From Ruminococcus sp. (GTDB taxonomy: Bacteria > Bacillota > Clostridia > Oscillospirales > Ruminococcaceae): a stretch of 64,000 nt of DNA. The first letter of the stretch is position 1. Every line of letters starts with the position of its first letter. Under the pieces are notes generated by a model that saw nothing but the letters and a program-made list of their open reading frames with translations, had not been told where the DNA came from and ran no database searches. This document shows positions 1 through 8,147 of this stretch, piece after piece. Location of the stretch: contig JAJQGO010000013.1 of NCBI GenBank assembly GCA_021200415.1, positions 310,986-374,985 of the forward strand, in the 5' to 3' direction. Both the position numbers and the translations under genes were made by a program.

Positions 1-1224
1 TTCGTCTATGCGGAATTTTCAACAATGCTCCCAAGTGCAGGCTCATGTCTTGTGTTCAACACAGTCGGACTGAATAAGCACGCAGGTTTCTGGTCGGCAT
101 GGCTCATTATGTGCGCCTGGATTGCCGTCCCTGCTGCCGGAGTTCTCGGTATCATCGACTGGATAAACTATCAGTTCGGTCTTAACTTCACCGGCTGGAC
201 TGCCGTCGGAATCGGAGCTGTAATCTTAGTTCTCTGGTTTATTCTCAGCATCTACAAAAATGTCGTTGCAGGAAAGGTTCAGACGTTCATGCTTTTTGCG
301 GGAATCACCGGAATCATCATCTGCTCGCTCATGTTCTTCTTCAGCGGCAAGTGGAGCCTTGATAACTTCAGCAACTTCTTCGCAAGCAGCAACAACAAGG
401 CGTATGGAGGCAGCTTCGGTACAGCTGTCGCATGGATAGTAGGCTGCTCATTCATGATTACGCCATACTTCGGATTTGAAACTGTACCTGCAATGGTTGA
501 GGAGGGCGACTTCCCCATCAAGAGTCAGAAAAAGGCAATTCTCGGTTCTGTACTCACCTGCGGCGCAATCTACGCACTCTTCTATTTTGCAATGGCAGGA
601 GCTATGCCGTGGGAACAGCTGACAAACAACGGCGACTGTCACCCCTTCATTTCATTTGAGGCTCTCGAATACTGCTTCGGCAGCAAGATTGCTCCCTTTG
701 TACTCATCATGGGCATTGTAGGCGTAGTATTCCCTATCGGAACATCCGTACTGGGCTTCTGGTATTCAGGCGTACGAATGATTTACGCTATGGGCAGACA
801 GAACTTCCTCCCGAAGGCATTCGCAAAGACAAATAAGTACAGTCAGCCTGTACTCCCGAGCGTACTTATACTCGTAGTTTCCATTGCTTTCCTCGCAATG
901 CAGGAAATCCGTTCATTCTTTGACCTTATGGCTTTTGCCTGCGCGCTCTGCTACGTAATCACAACAATCTCATCCCTCGTTATGGACAAAAAGCACCCCG
1001 AATGGGAACGTCCCTACAAATGCGCAAAGGCTCTCAAGATTCTGTCACTCGTATTCATGGCTGTTATCGCTGTATTCTGCACAATCGGCATCGGCAAAAC
1101 AACATGGATAGGCTTCATCGGCTACATGGGAGTAGGTCTTTTGCTCTGGCTCTTCATGATTATCTTCAAATGGCGTAAGGAAAAGGTCTGGATGAAAACT
1201 CCTGAGGGCGACAAGGAATTTTAA
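1..1224 (+). CDS. APC-family amino acid permease, 5'-truncated by the window edge
   Basis: The reading frame is open from base 1, so the N-terminus lies outside the window; the first in-frame ATG at 25 is internal. The visible 407 residues contain about ten hydrophobic segments. The opening residues FVYAEFSTMLPSAGS match the conserved helix-2 region of amino acid/polyamine permeases, where YAEL-S-x-x-P-x-(A/S)-G is typical. The family exchanges or symports amino acids or amines across the cytoplasmic membrane. The substrate cannot be read from the sequence. A PII gene follows 47 bp downstream, which suggests PII control of uptake (inference). Confidence 0.85.
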   Translation, partial: FVYAEFSTMLPSAGSCLVFNTVGLNKHAGFWSAWLIMCAWIAVPAAGVLGIIDWINYQFGLNFTGWTAVGIGAVILVLWFILSIYKNVVAGKVQTFMLFAGITGIIICSLMFFFSGKWSLDNFSNFFASSNNKAYGGSFGTAVAWIVGCSFMITPYFGFETVPAMVEEGDFPIKSQKKAILGSVLTCGAIYALFYFAMAGAMPWEQLTNNGDCHPFISFEALEYCFGSKIAPFVLIMGIVGVVFPIGTSVLGFWYSGVRMIYAMGRQNFLPKAFAKTNKYSQPVLPSVLILVVSIAFLAMQEIRSFFDLMAFACALCYVITTISSLVMDKKHPEWERPYKCAKALKILSLVFMAVIAVFCTIGIGKTTWIGFIGYMGVGLLLWLFMIIFKWRKEKVWMKTPEGDKEF

Positions 1225-1271
1225 TCATTCATCAGAAGCATTTTAATTTTCAGACGGAAAGGACGTTTATC

Positions 1272-1613
1272 GTGAAAGAAATTGAATTCATCATTAAACC
1301 CGAGAAAATGGAAAATCTCAAGCGTATTCTCAGCAATTGCGGCGCACATGGAGTTACCGTAACCTATCTCAGCGGATACGGTCATCAGGGCGGTGTGCGT
1401 CAGGTATACACAAGAAGCGAGGTTGCGGGAGGAACTCTTTTGCCGAAGCTCTCGTTCAGAACTGTTGTGCCCGACGGCAAGGTTGACAAAATCATAAACA
1501 AGGTTGTGGAGGAGCTGAATACAGGCAGCTTTGGCGACGGAAAGATATTCATCCGCAATATTGAGGACGTTGTACAAATCCGCACAGGAACACGCGGAAT
1601 TGAGGCTTTGTAA
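1272..1613 (+). CDS. PII-family nitrogen regulatory protein
   Basis: 113 residues, the normal PII trimer-subunit length. It shows the PII signatures: N-terminal KEIEFIIKPEKMENLK, the B-loop GDGKIF at about residues 83-88, and the C-terminal IRTG. PII proteins sense 2-oxoglutarate and ATP/ADP and bind targets through the T-loop. The T-loop here (GGVRQVYTRSEV) lacks the uridylylated Tyr51 equivalent, replaced by Val, so covalent control of the enterobacterial type is unlikely. The start is a GTG at 1272 with a GAAAGGA Shine-Dalgarno at 1256-1262; no better ATG exists. The upstream permease makes a permease-PII pair; the HAD gene starts 2 bp downstream. Confidence 0.88.
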   Translation: MKEIEFIIKPEKMENLKRILSNCGAHGVTVTYLSGYGHQGGVRQVYTRSEVAGGTLLPKLSFRTVVPDGKVDKIINKVVEELNTGSFGDGKIFIRNIEDVVQIRTGTRGIEAL

Positions 1614-1615
1614 TT

Positions 1616-2281
1616 ATGATTCTCGGAGATGCTGATATACACGGCGTAATCTTCGATATGGACGGAACGCTTCTGGACTCTATGCCCGAATGGAGGCGGA
1701 CTGCCGAACGCTTTCTCGCCGGTTATGGGATTATCCCGAATAAGGACGACTATGACCGGTTCATGAAAGCTCCCGTAAAGGAGGTCGGAGAATACCTTAT
1801 TGAGCGATACGGCTTGAGCGGTACGGCACAGCAGCTTGCGGATGAAATAAATTCTGTTATAGCGGAGGCTTACGAGTACCATATACAGCCAAAGGCTCAT
1901 GTTACGGAGCTGCTGAGATATCTGAAATCACAGGGAGTCAGAATGGCTGCCGCAACAGCTTCGGACACCTACTTAGCGGAGCTTGCTTTCGCAAGAACAG
2001 GTATTCTTCCGTATCTGGAGGGAATCGTTTCATGTGCCGAAATAGGCGCAGGAAAAAATCAGCCGGATGTCTACTACGCGGCAATGGAGATTCTGCGCAC
2101 AACAGAAAAAACCACCGCAGTCGCAGAGGATGCACTTTATGCAGTACGCACAGCCAAAAATGCCGGATTCTTTGTTATCGGAGTCAAGGACGATTCTATG
2201 ATTGACGATGAATCGGAAATACGCAGGGCTGCAAGCTTATACATCGAGGACGCGGCGGAAATTTATTTGAAAGGAAACTGA
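1616..2281 (+). CDS. HAD-superfamily phosphatase (beta-phosphoglucomutase/Gph-like)
   Basis: 221 residues. Motif I is VIFDMDGTLLDS near the N-terminus, with the nucleophile Asp and general-acid Asp two residues apart. A helical cap follows at roughly residues 20-85. Motif II is the Thr/Ser of AAATASD, and the GAGKNQPDVYY segment supplies the motif III Lys; a motif IV acidic patch follows in AVAEDA. Such enzymes dephosphorylate small sugar phosphates or phosphoglycolate. The substrate cannot be assigned. It starts 2 bp after the PII stop and ends 4 bp before ucpA, so it is co-transcribed with them. Confidence 0.82.
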   Translation: MILGDADIHGVIFDMDGTLLDSMPEWRRTAERFLAGYGIIPNKDDYDRFMKAPVKEVGEYLIERYGLSGTAQQLADEINSVIAEAYEYHIQPKAHVTELLRYLKSQGVRMAAATASDTYLAELAFARTGILPYLEGIVSCAEIGAGKNQPDVYYAAMEILRTTEKTTAVAEDALYAVRTAKNAGFFVIGVKDDSMIDDESEIRRAASLYIEDAAEIYLKGN

Positions 2282-2285
2282 CAGC

Positions 2286-3077
2286 ATGAAAAAGCTTGAA
2301 GGCAAGGTTGCAATTATTACAGGTGCTTCAAAAGGTATAGGTGAAGGGATAACGCGTGTTTTTGCCAAATATGGGGCAAAGCTCGTGCTTGCGGCAAGAG
2401 GCGGAAGGGTTATGGATTTCGCTCAGCAGCTCCGCAATGAGGGGTATGACGCAATTGGAGTCATGACTGACGTAAGCGACAAGGCAAGCGTTAAAAATCT
2501 GGTCAAGGCTGCCGTTGAAAAATACGGAACAATTGATATTCTTGTGAACAACGCGGGAGTTTGCGTTCTCGGGGACTTCATGACGTCAAGCGACGAGGAT
2601 CGTGATTATCACATCAACATAAATATCAAGGGCGTATGGAATGTCACAAAGGCTGTCGCTCCCTACATGATTGAAAAGAAGGAGGGTAAGATAGTTGTAA
2701 TGAGCTCCGTCACGGGAGGTATGGTTGCAGACCCGGGCGAAGCTGCCTACGCAACAACGAAGGCTGCCCTTGTTGGCTTCACGAAAGCAATGGCAAGAGA
2801 GCTGGCGGACTACAATATAAACGTGAACGCAATTTGTCCCGGCTACGTGCGAACACCGTTGGTGGAGGGAATGGCAAAGCAATCCTGCCCTGAAAATCCC
2901 GAAAGCGTAATTGACGGAATTGCAGCTGCGGTTCCGCTGAAAAGACTTGCTCAGCCTGAAGAGGTAGGCGAGCTTGCGGCATTTCTCAGCTGCTATGAAT
3001 CGAGCTACATAACGGGCACGCAGATTGTAATTGACGGCGGAAGCACGCTGCCCGAAACCTCCACTATGGGAATTTGA
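2286..3077 (+). CDS. ucpA: Short-chain dehydrogenase/reductase, UcpA-like
   Basis: 263 residues, a classical SDR. The NAD(P)-binding motif TGASKGIG is at residues 13-20, NNAG at about 88-91, the catalytic Ser in VVMSSVTG, and YxxxK as YATTK near residue 156. The C-terminal GGSTLPE and the KGVWNVTKAV and MVADPGE blocks closely match my recollection of E. coli UcpA, whose substrate is poorly defined; the family has been linked to aldehyde (furfural) tolerance. The start has an AAAGGAAAC Shine-Dalgarno and sits 4 bp after the HAD stop, at the end of the operon. The gene symbol rests on remembered similarity only. Confidence 0.85.
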   Translation: MKKLEGKVAIITGASKGIGEGITRVFAKYGAKLVLAARGGRVMDFAQQLRNEGYDAIGVMTDVSDKASVKNLVKAAVEKYGTIDILVNNAGVCVLGDFMTSSDEDRDYHININIKGVWNVTKAVAPYMIEKKEGKIVVMSSVTGGMVADPGEAAYATTKAALVGFTKAMARELADYNINVNAICPGYVRTPLVEGMAKQSCPENPESVIDGIAAAVPLKRLAQPEEVGELAAFLSCYESSYITGTQIVIDGGSTLPETSTMGI

Positions 3078-3110
3078 TTTTGAATTCTTCACCCCTTCAT
3101 AAACATAAGA

Positions 3111-3148
3111 GCCGCACCGTGCAATTTTTTGTACGGTGCAGCTTTATT
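3111..3148 (+). terminator. Weak terminator-like hairpin after ucpA
   Basis: GCACCGT (3114-3120) pairs with ACGGTGC (3133-3139), with further AGC/GCT pairing outside one mismatch. The following T content is low (TTTATT), so termination efficiency is uncertain. Confidence 0.4.
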
Positions 3149-3163
3149 CTGACGAAATTTTTC

Positions 3164-3192
3164 TTGACAAATTGCGATAGGTATGATATAAT
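3164..3192 (+). promoter_or_regulatory. Sigma-A promoter of the orphan gene
   Basis: Perfect TTGACA at 3164-3169 and perfect TATAAT at 3187-3192, separated by 17 bp. It lies downstream of ucpA and gives the following AT-rich gene its own transcript. Confidence 0.85.
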
Positions 3193-3283
3193 ATTTTTTG
3201 CTATTGCGAGGCAATGTGCGGCATATATCCCGACTGCGATTACGGCTTCTGTGATGATGAGGGGTGGGGAAAGAAGAATCAAG

Positions 3284-3757
3284 ATGACCATAAAGGAAGT
3301 AAACGACTACTTAAAGAAAAATGCAAATAAAGATGAATACGAAGCAGACAAACTTGTCAACGACGGCTACGGGCAGACCAAAGGTGGTTATCGCGATAAT
3401 GCCCAAAAATTCAACATAAAAGATATTACTCAGAAATGGCATTTTACAGAATCTTATTATAAAAGTATAAAGGATACAAATAAAAAGCCTACTTTCTTTT
3501 ACCTGAGATGCCCTGAACTGCTTATTTGGATTGCAGAAGTGGCAGGATTAAACAATGATCTTATTCAAAAAGCTATAGATCATGTTAAAAAATTCGAAAA
3601 AGGCAATAATTTAGTAGGCACCGAAAAAAGCGGAAATTATTTCTGCTCAGGTTTACAAGATTTAAAAAATATTCTTCACATTTATGAGCTTAATAAAATT
3701 ATTGGGGAATCGGTTAATTGGGATGAAGTTATTGAAAAATCAGCTGCCATAAAATGA
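3284..3757 (+). CDS. Orphan hypothetical protein, AT-rich
   Basis: 157 residues from the ATG at 3284; the frame is open further upstream, but a consensus promoter at 3164-3192 lies inside that extension, so a late start is preferred (ATGs at 3254 and 3257 are alternatives). I recognise no family. The product is charged and soluble, rich in Lys, Asn and Asp, with no signal or membrane segment. An aromatic-rich centre (KPTFFYLRCPELLIWIAEVAG) is the only dense hydrophobic patch. The coding sequence is visibly more AT-rich than its neighbours and sits immediately upstream of a tRNA gene, a usual acquisition site. It may be recently acquired (inference). Confidence 0.6.
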   Translation: MTIKEVNDYLKKNANKDEYEADKLVNDGYGQTKGGYRDNAQKFNIKDITQKWHFTESYYKSIKDTNKKPTFFYLRCPELLIWIAEVAGLNNDLIQKAIDHVKKFEKGNNLVGTEKSGNYFCSGLQDLKNILHIYELNKIIGESVNWDEVIEKSAAIK

Positions 3758-3803
3758 CTACAGCAAAATCCTACGGCAATATTCTTATACTAAAATTTAA
3801 TCC

Positions 3804-3888
3804 GCGCCTGTGGTGAAATTGGCAGACACGCAAGATTTAGGTTCTTGTGCCGAGAGGTGTGCAGGTTCGATTCCTGTCAGGCGCACCA
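3804..3888 (+). tRNA. tRNA-Leu (anticodon UAG)
   Basis: 85 nt including encoded CCA. Acceptor arms GCGCCTG (3804-3810) and CAGGCGC pair perfectly. The anticodon stem CAAGA/TCTTG encloses loop TTTAGGT, giving anticodon TAG. A long variable arm (class II tRNA) and the T-loop GTTCGATTC are present, as expected for leucine. Confidence 0.97.
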
Positions 3889-3895
3889 TACAAAA

Positions 3896-3927
3896 ACCGT
3901 CTTATTTTTTAAGACGGTCTTTTTTTA
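3896..3927 (+). terminator. Intrinsic terminator of tRNA-Leu
   Basis: Stem ACCGTCTTA (3896-3904) with TAAGACGGT (3910-3918), followed by a T-tract at 3920-3927. Confidence 0.9.
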
Positions 3928-3931
3928 TCAC

Positions 3932-3959
3932 AAAAAAAGAGGACGCATAAGCGTCCTCT
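3932..3959 (-). terminator. Intrinsic terminator of the cellulase gene
   Basis: On the minus strand AGAGGACGC and GCGTCCTCT form a 9-bp stem with a 4-nt loop (3938-3959), followed by a T-run (A-run at 3932-3938 on the plus strand). Confidence 0.9.
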
Positions 3960-3975
3960 AAAGTTATTTTTAGGA

Positions 3976-6453
3976 TTACGAATATGACTCAGGAAGTTCA
4001 TCAATTACCTGTGAAAGCAATCTCTGAATTGCAAGAGCATCGTTGTTGCTCATTCCGTCGCCATTTGTGTTAACGTCAGCGTTGAGAAGTCCCTGTGCAG
4101 TAATAGGATACTTCGAAGGATTGTTTACATATGACATTACAAGTGTAGCATCTGCAATATCAACGTCTCCGTCAACATCTGCGTCGCCCCAGAGTGTTAC
4201 TGTAAGCTCTTCATCCTCAGAATCAAGCGGATCTACGTCCGGATAGAGGAGTGCCATCAAGCCGTAAGCGATAGTTGCATCGCCTTCATGCCAGAATCTG
4301 TGGTAGTTGAGATCGTAGCTTTCTGTCGAACCTGTTTCCTCATAAATTGCCTTGAGTTCCTGATACATAGGATCATCGTTGTAGCTCTCACGGATTGAGG
4401 AGAATGTTGCGCCGTTCTCAAGTACGCTTCCGTCAGGCATAGTTCCTCTGTAGTTTGTAGGAATATAAACTGACTCTGTGAAGATTCTTGAAAGGCTTCC
4501 GTTATGCTCTGTGAAGGAAATACCGATATCGTCACGTCCCTCATCATACTGAGCTGTGAGGAGCTTGTTAGCTGTGTAAAGAGCCTTTTCAGCAGTTGTT
4601 GTGCCGTTAGCATCTGTAGCTGACTCTGCACCAACGCTGTTAGCTGCTGCGTAGTAGATAAGTGTATTACAGAGTGAAGATACACATCCTACGTCTGACT
4701 GACCGTAGCCGGCAATCTCACAGTGATAATTATCATTAGCAGTAGAATCATATGTTCCTGTCCATGTTGCAGGCTGGTTGTTCATATCGAACTCTGTATC
4801 GTCTTCAAGCTCGCCCCAGTTAAGTGTTGAAGGAATAGCATATGACATATAGTTGCCGTCCGAATCATAGACACCAAACTGAGTATTTTCAATGAACCAG
4901 TCAACCCATCTGTCGAGGATTGCAGCGAGAGCGTCCTCAAGTGAAAGACCGCCGCAAGTAATGCCAAGGCTGTCGCCATTTGTCTTAACGTAGTAGTAAA
5001 GCTCTGCAAGACGCTGTACAGCCCATACCTGGTTACCAATCCAGTGGTTTGAACCCGGGTCAGCATATACAGGGTGAGCAACATAAGCCATATCATAGAA
5101 TGTTGATGCACCAGTAGGATATGTCTCATATCTGCCGTTCCAAGAGTTTGTACAACCACCGCCGATAGGACCTTCAGCAGACTGGAGCCAGAGGTACATT
5201 TCAACCTGTCTCTGGAGAGATACCTTATAGTCCTCTGTAGCGCCGCTGGACTTCATGCCGCTGTTGAGACCTGAATCTGTAAGGAGTGCGTATGCAGCGA
5301 GCGGGTTCTGATAGAATTCGTGTACGTGTGAGCAACCGATCTGCCAAGCCCAGTCGTAGCTGTTGAGAGCGCCGCCCCATGATGTATACCATGCCATAAG
5401 GTAGTGCTGACCCTTGATGCTGCTTGCAACATTTGACGAATCATAATAAATGTTCTGGCAGCCGATTTCCTTGTAGTACTTATCGAACATATCGTTACGC
5501 AGCTGGTCGCCCATTTTACCTGCAAGTGTAGTAACTGTGCTGTCGCCAGCGCCATAAAGGTTAGCGAAGTAAACAGCCTGAATTGCACGGTCTTCAGCGT
5601 CAGGAGCGTTTGTGAATGCGTACTGAGCGGATACGTTGCCTACGCCGTTGAAAATACCCTTGATACCGTCGCTCGAGTTACCATACTTGAGCTCTTCAAG
5701 ACAAGGATGAGGAACTGTTTCGAAGCAGGACTCCTCACGTCCTCTCTGGAAAGTATTGATGAATGTGAAGCTGCCTGTACCTGTTCCCGGATCTGCGCCG
5801 CCGAAGCCATACCAGTCGTCAACGTCAGCGAGCCAGTGCATGAGGTAGTAGCCGTTATCGGACGAATAAGCTGCTTTAAATGTGTCATAAAGCGGGTTTA
5901 CAGCGTCGCCGCCCTGATTGTAAGTAGGATACTCTTCAGGAGTATCAAGCTCAGGAGCTGTATCAGCCTTAAGTCTTGACTGATTCCAGATGCTCTTGTA
6001 ATTAACTGTTGATGTTGTGCCTGAAGCCTCTGACCAGCCCGGGATCATAGCCTCAAGAGTTGTCCATGCCTTAGAAAGGTCGCTTGTAGCGGAAAGGTCG
6101 TTTGTATCCTGTGCGCCGAGGACGTCTCTCATTGCAGCCATCCATACAAGGTATGAAGCTGCTTCTGAAGTTGTCTCATGACCGTAGTCAGGAGCTTCAA
6201 CGATAAGAGTTTCAACTGCGTGGTAAGGAATACCGAATGAATCTCCGCCGTTTGTGTTTGAGCTGAGATAGCCGTTCTCCTGTCCGTTTGTTACAACGTC
6301 ATCATAAAGAGATTCGAACCATTCAGCATAGGTTCTGCCGGTTTGTGTGCTGGCTTCCGTTGCAGCCGATGCAGCTGACGGGAGAACTGATGCTGCTGAA
6401 ACCGCAGCAGCGAGAATGCCGGCTGTCAATGCCTTGTTCTTCTTACTTATCAT
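3976..6453 (-). CDS. Family 48 glycoside hydrolase with C-terminal dockerin (cellulosomal processive cellulase)
   Basis: 825 residues. A Sec signal peptide occupies about residues 1-31 (KK start, hydrophobic Ala-rich core, ASAA cleavage region). The GH48 catalytic module runs from about 40 to 735; HAVETLIVEAPDYGHETTSEA-type sequence at 78-98 holds Glu86 and Glu97, which align with the Glu44/Glu55 pair of Clostridium Cel48F (11 residues apart; Glu55 is the acid catalyst). From 753 to the end are two dockerin repeats with Ca-binding GDADVDGDVD and ADVNTNGDG. Family enzymes release cellobiose processively from cellulose chains and are usually the most abundant cellulosomal enzyme. Monocistronic, with its own promoter, long folded leader and terminator. 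Shine-Dalgarno GAGAGGGG precedes the ATG. Confidence 0.96.
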   Translation of the reverse strand: MISKKNKALTAGILAAAVSAASVLPSAASAATEASTQTGRTYAEWFESLYDDVVTNGQENGYLSSNTNGGDSFGIPYHAVETLIVEAPDYGHETTSEAASYLVWMAAMRDVLGAQDTNDLSATSDLSKAWTTLEAMIPGWSEASGTTSTVNYKSIWNQSRLKADTAPELDTPEEYPTYNQGGDAVNPLYDTFKAAYSSDNGYYLMHWLADVDDWYGFGGADPGTGTGSFTFINTFQRGREESCFETVPHPCLEELKYGNSSDGIKGIFNGVGNVSAQYAFTNAPDAEDRAIQAVYFANLYGAGDSTVTTLAGKMGDQLRNDMFDKYYKEIGCQNIYYDSSNVASSIKGQHYLMAWYTSWGGALNSYDWAWQIGCSHVHEFYQNPLAAYALLTDSGLNSGMKSSGATEDYKVSLQRQVEMYLWLQSAEGPIGGGCTNSWNGRYETYPTGASTFYDMAYVAHPVYADPGSNHWIGNQVWAVQRLAELYYYVKTNGDSLGITCGGLSLEDALAAILDRWVDWFIENTQFGVYDSDGNYMSYAIPSTLNWGELEDDTEFDMNNQPATWTGTYDSTANDNYHCEIAGYGQSDVGCVSSLCNTLIYYAAANSVGAESATDANGTTTAEKALYTANKLLTAQYDEGRDDIGISFTEHNGSLSRIFTESVYIPTNYRGTMPDGSVLENGATFSSIRESYNDDPMYQELKAIYEETGSTESYDLNYHRFWHEGDATIAYGLMALLYPDVDPLDSEDEELTVTLWGDADVDGDVDIADATLVMSYVNNPSKYPITAQGLLNADVNTNGDGMSNNDALAIQRLLSQVIDELPESYS

Positions 6454-6477
6454 AAGATTTTACCCCTCTCGTAAAAT
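6451..6477 (-). promoter_or_regulatory. Cellulase Shine-Dalgarno displayed in a hairpin loop
   Basis: ATTTTAC (6457-6463) and GTAAAAT (6471-6477) form a 7-bp stem. The 7-nt loop is GAGAGGG on the minus strand, i.e. the ribosome-binding site itself, three bases before the ATG side of the stem. Confidence 0.55.
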
Positions 6478-6480
6478 TTT

Positions 6481-6600
6481 GGATAGAATGGAAAATGAAT
6501 AAAATTAAGAATAGTGCCGTCTGACGGATCAGACGAAGGTGTGTACGGGAACGTCACGTACGGTCTGACAGTTCACGCAGATGTCACACAACTCTCAAAC
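6481..6600 (-). promoter_or_regulatory. Folded 5' UTR of the cellulase mRNA with competing pairing segments
   Basis: In mRNA order the leader carries TCAGAC (6568-6563), CGTCTGA (6535-6529) and TCAGACG (6524-6518). The middle segment can pair with either neighbour: with the last it forms a 7-bp hairpin with loop TCCG. Between the first two, GTACG and CGTAC form another small stem. The function is unknown; mRNA stabilisation or conditional refolding are the options. Confidence 0.45.
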
Positions 6601-6613
6601 TACTTTCAAATAA

Positions 6614-6642
6614 AGTATATTCCACTTTTTAGTGAATGTCAA
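6614..6642 (-). promoter_or_regulatory. Promoter of the GH48 cellulase gene
   Basis: Minus strand TTGACA (plus 6637-6642) and TATACT (plus 6614-6619) with a 17-bp spacer. The spacer contains an imperfect inverted repeat, TTCACT-AAAA-AGTGGAA, which could be an operator. Predicted leader about 150 nt. Confidence 0.7.
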
Positions 6643-7037
6643 CAGTTTAGGTGATTTTCTCACAAAAAAAGGTGTCATTTTGGTACAATGCACACAATTT
6701 GATCACTTTTTTTGTGCATTTTATCCTGATTCTTCTTTAACTTCCAATTTTCAGGATTGAAATATTGTGAATATTAGCAATGTTTTAATTTTTGCATCCA
6801 TGATTCACCCTATTCACAATAAACTTTCACAAATTTCACACAGTTGTGTTCTATTATTTTCTTGGAATTTACCATAGCGGTATCATGCCGCCTTCTGAGC
6901 GTTAATTGTATTGTAATTATTTGTACATGAAATGTTCACATTTTTTTGAGATAATAAAGTGTGTGTATTTTCATAGCACTACATTAGTATATAATTGCCT
7001 AACGGTTTTTATAATTATTATTTGAAAGGAGAAACTC
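6643..7037. other. AT-rich divergent intergenic region
   Basis: No coding frame is supported here. The stretch separates the divergent cellulase and ABC operons. A TATAAT at 6990-6995 is a plausible -10 for the ABC operon but has no good -35 at 17 bp. The ABC operon Shine-Dalgarno AAAGGAG is at about 7024-7030. Confidence 0.5.
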
Positions 7038-8147
7038 ATGATTACTGTTGAAAATCTGACTAAGTTTTACGGCAAAAACAGAGCTGTAAACAACATTAGC
7101 TTTAATATCAATGATAATGAGATTCTGGGTTTTCTCGGCCCTAACGGCGCGGGAAAATCCACAACCATGAACATGATTGCCGGATATCTGCCAATGACCT
7201 CCGGTTCAGTCAGCATCTATGGCATCGATATTTCCAAAGAGCCTACAAAGGCGAAGCGCAATATCGGCTACCTTCCCGAAATTCCGCCGGTCTATCCCGA
7301 TATGAAGGTTCACGAATACCTTTCCTTCTGCGCAGGACTTAAAAGGATTCCTCACTCGCAGAGGAAGGACGAAATCAAGCGCGTAATGGATCTTCTGAAC
7401 ATTTCCGAAATGGGCGGCAGACTTATCAAGAACCTTTCAAAGGGCTACAAGCAGCGTGTAGGCTTTGCGCAGGCTCTTATCGGAAATCCGAAATTTCTTA
7501 TTCTGGACGAGCCGACTGTCGGTCTTGACCCGAATCAGGTTGCGGAGGTACGTCAGATAATCAAGGATCTGAAAAAGGAACACTCCGTAATTTTCAGCTC
7601 CCATATCCTGAGCGAGGTAAGCGCAGTCTGTGACCGTGTTATCATTATAAATAAGGGCGATATTAAGGCTATCGACACTATCAGCAGCCTTGAAAGCTCC
7701 TTCAAGGATAATCTGACTCTGAATGCTAAGGTTTCCGGAAACCGCGACAGAATCATTTCAATTATCCGCTCCGTGGAGGGCGTCAAGTCCATTTCCGATG
7801 TCAACAGCCTCGGCGGCGACTCCTACGAAATTAAAATTGCTATGGAGGGCGACTCCGACGTTATCAGAAATGCTGTAATGGCGGCTCTCATCAACAGCGG
7901 CATTCAGATTCTTGAAATCTACACCGAAAAGCCGAATCTTGAGGAGGTCTTCATTCAGCTCATCAATCAGCCAACGAAGCGTTCCACTATGGAGGATCTG
8001 CTTGAGGAATTCGGCAGGGATGAGGATTCCACGGAGGCTTCTGATTCCGATACGGAAGATACAGATACGGAAAATTCGGATACAGACGCTTCACCTGACA
8101 CATCTGATTCGGACACGTCTGATACATCTGATAAGGAGGAGTCATAA
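7038..8147 (+). CDS. ABC transporter ATP-binding protein, GldA-like
   Basis: 369 residues. Walker A GPNGAGKST at about 38-46, Q-loop region, signature LSKGYKQRVG (variant of LSGGQ) near 138-147, Walker B FLILDEPTVGLDPNQ, and the switch His in SSHILSE. The N-terminal 310 residues are a complete ATPase. The tail from about 327 is a low-complexity stretch made almost only of Asp, Glu, Ser and Thr, followed by KEES. It energises the membrane proteins encoded just downstream; its stop overlaps the next start by one base. The family exports or assembles envelope components; the cargo is unknown. Confidence 0.9.
   Translation: MITVENLTKFYGKNRAVNNISFNINDNEILGFLGPNGAGKSTTMNMIAGYLPMTSGSVSIYGIDISKEPTKAKRNIGYLPEIPPVYPDMKVHEYLSFCAGLKRIPHSQRKDEIKRVMDLLNISEMGGRLIKNLSKGYKQRVGFAQALIGNPKFLILDEPTVGLDPNQVAEVRQIIKDLKKEHSVIFSSHILSEVSAVCDRVIIINKGDIKAIDTISSLESSFKDNLTLNAKVSGNRDRIISIIRSVEGVKSISDVNSLGGDSYEIKIAMEGDSDVIRNAVMAALINSGIQILEIYTEKPNLEEVFIQLINQPTKRSTMEDLLEEFGRDEDSTEASDSDTEDTDTENSDTDASPDTSDSDTSDTSDKEES

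Noticed and set aside
5707-5979. Plus-strand open frame inside the cellulase gene
   Set aside because: Shadow of the GH48 frame; the opposite strand encodes conserved catalytic-domain sequence.
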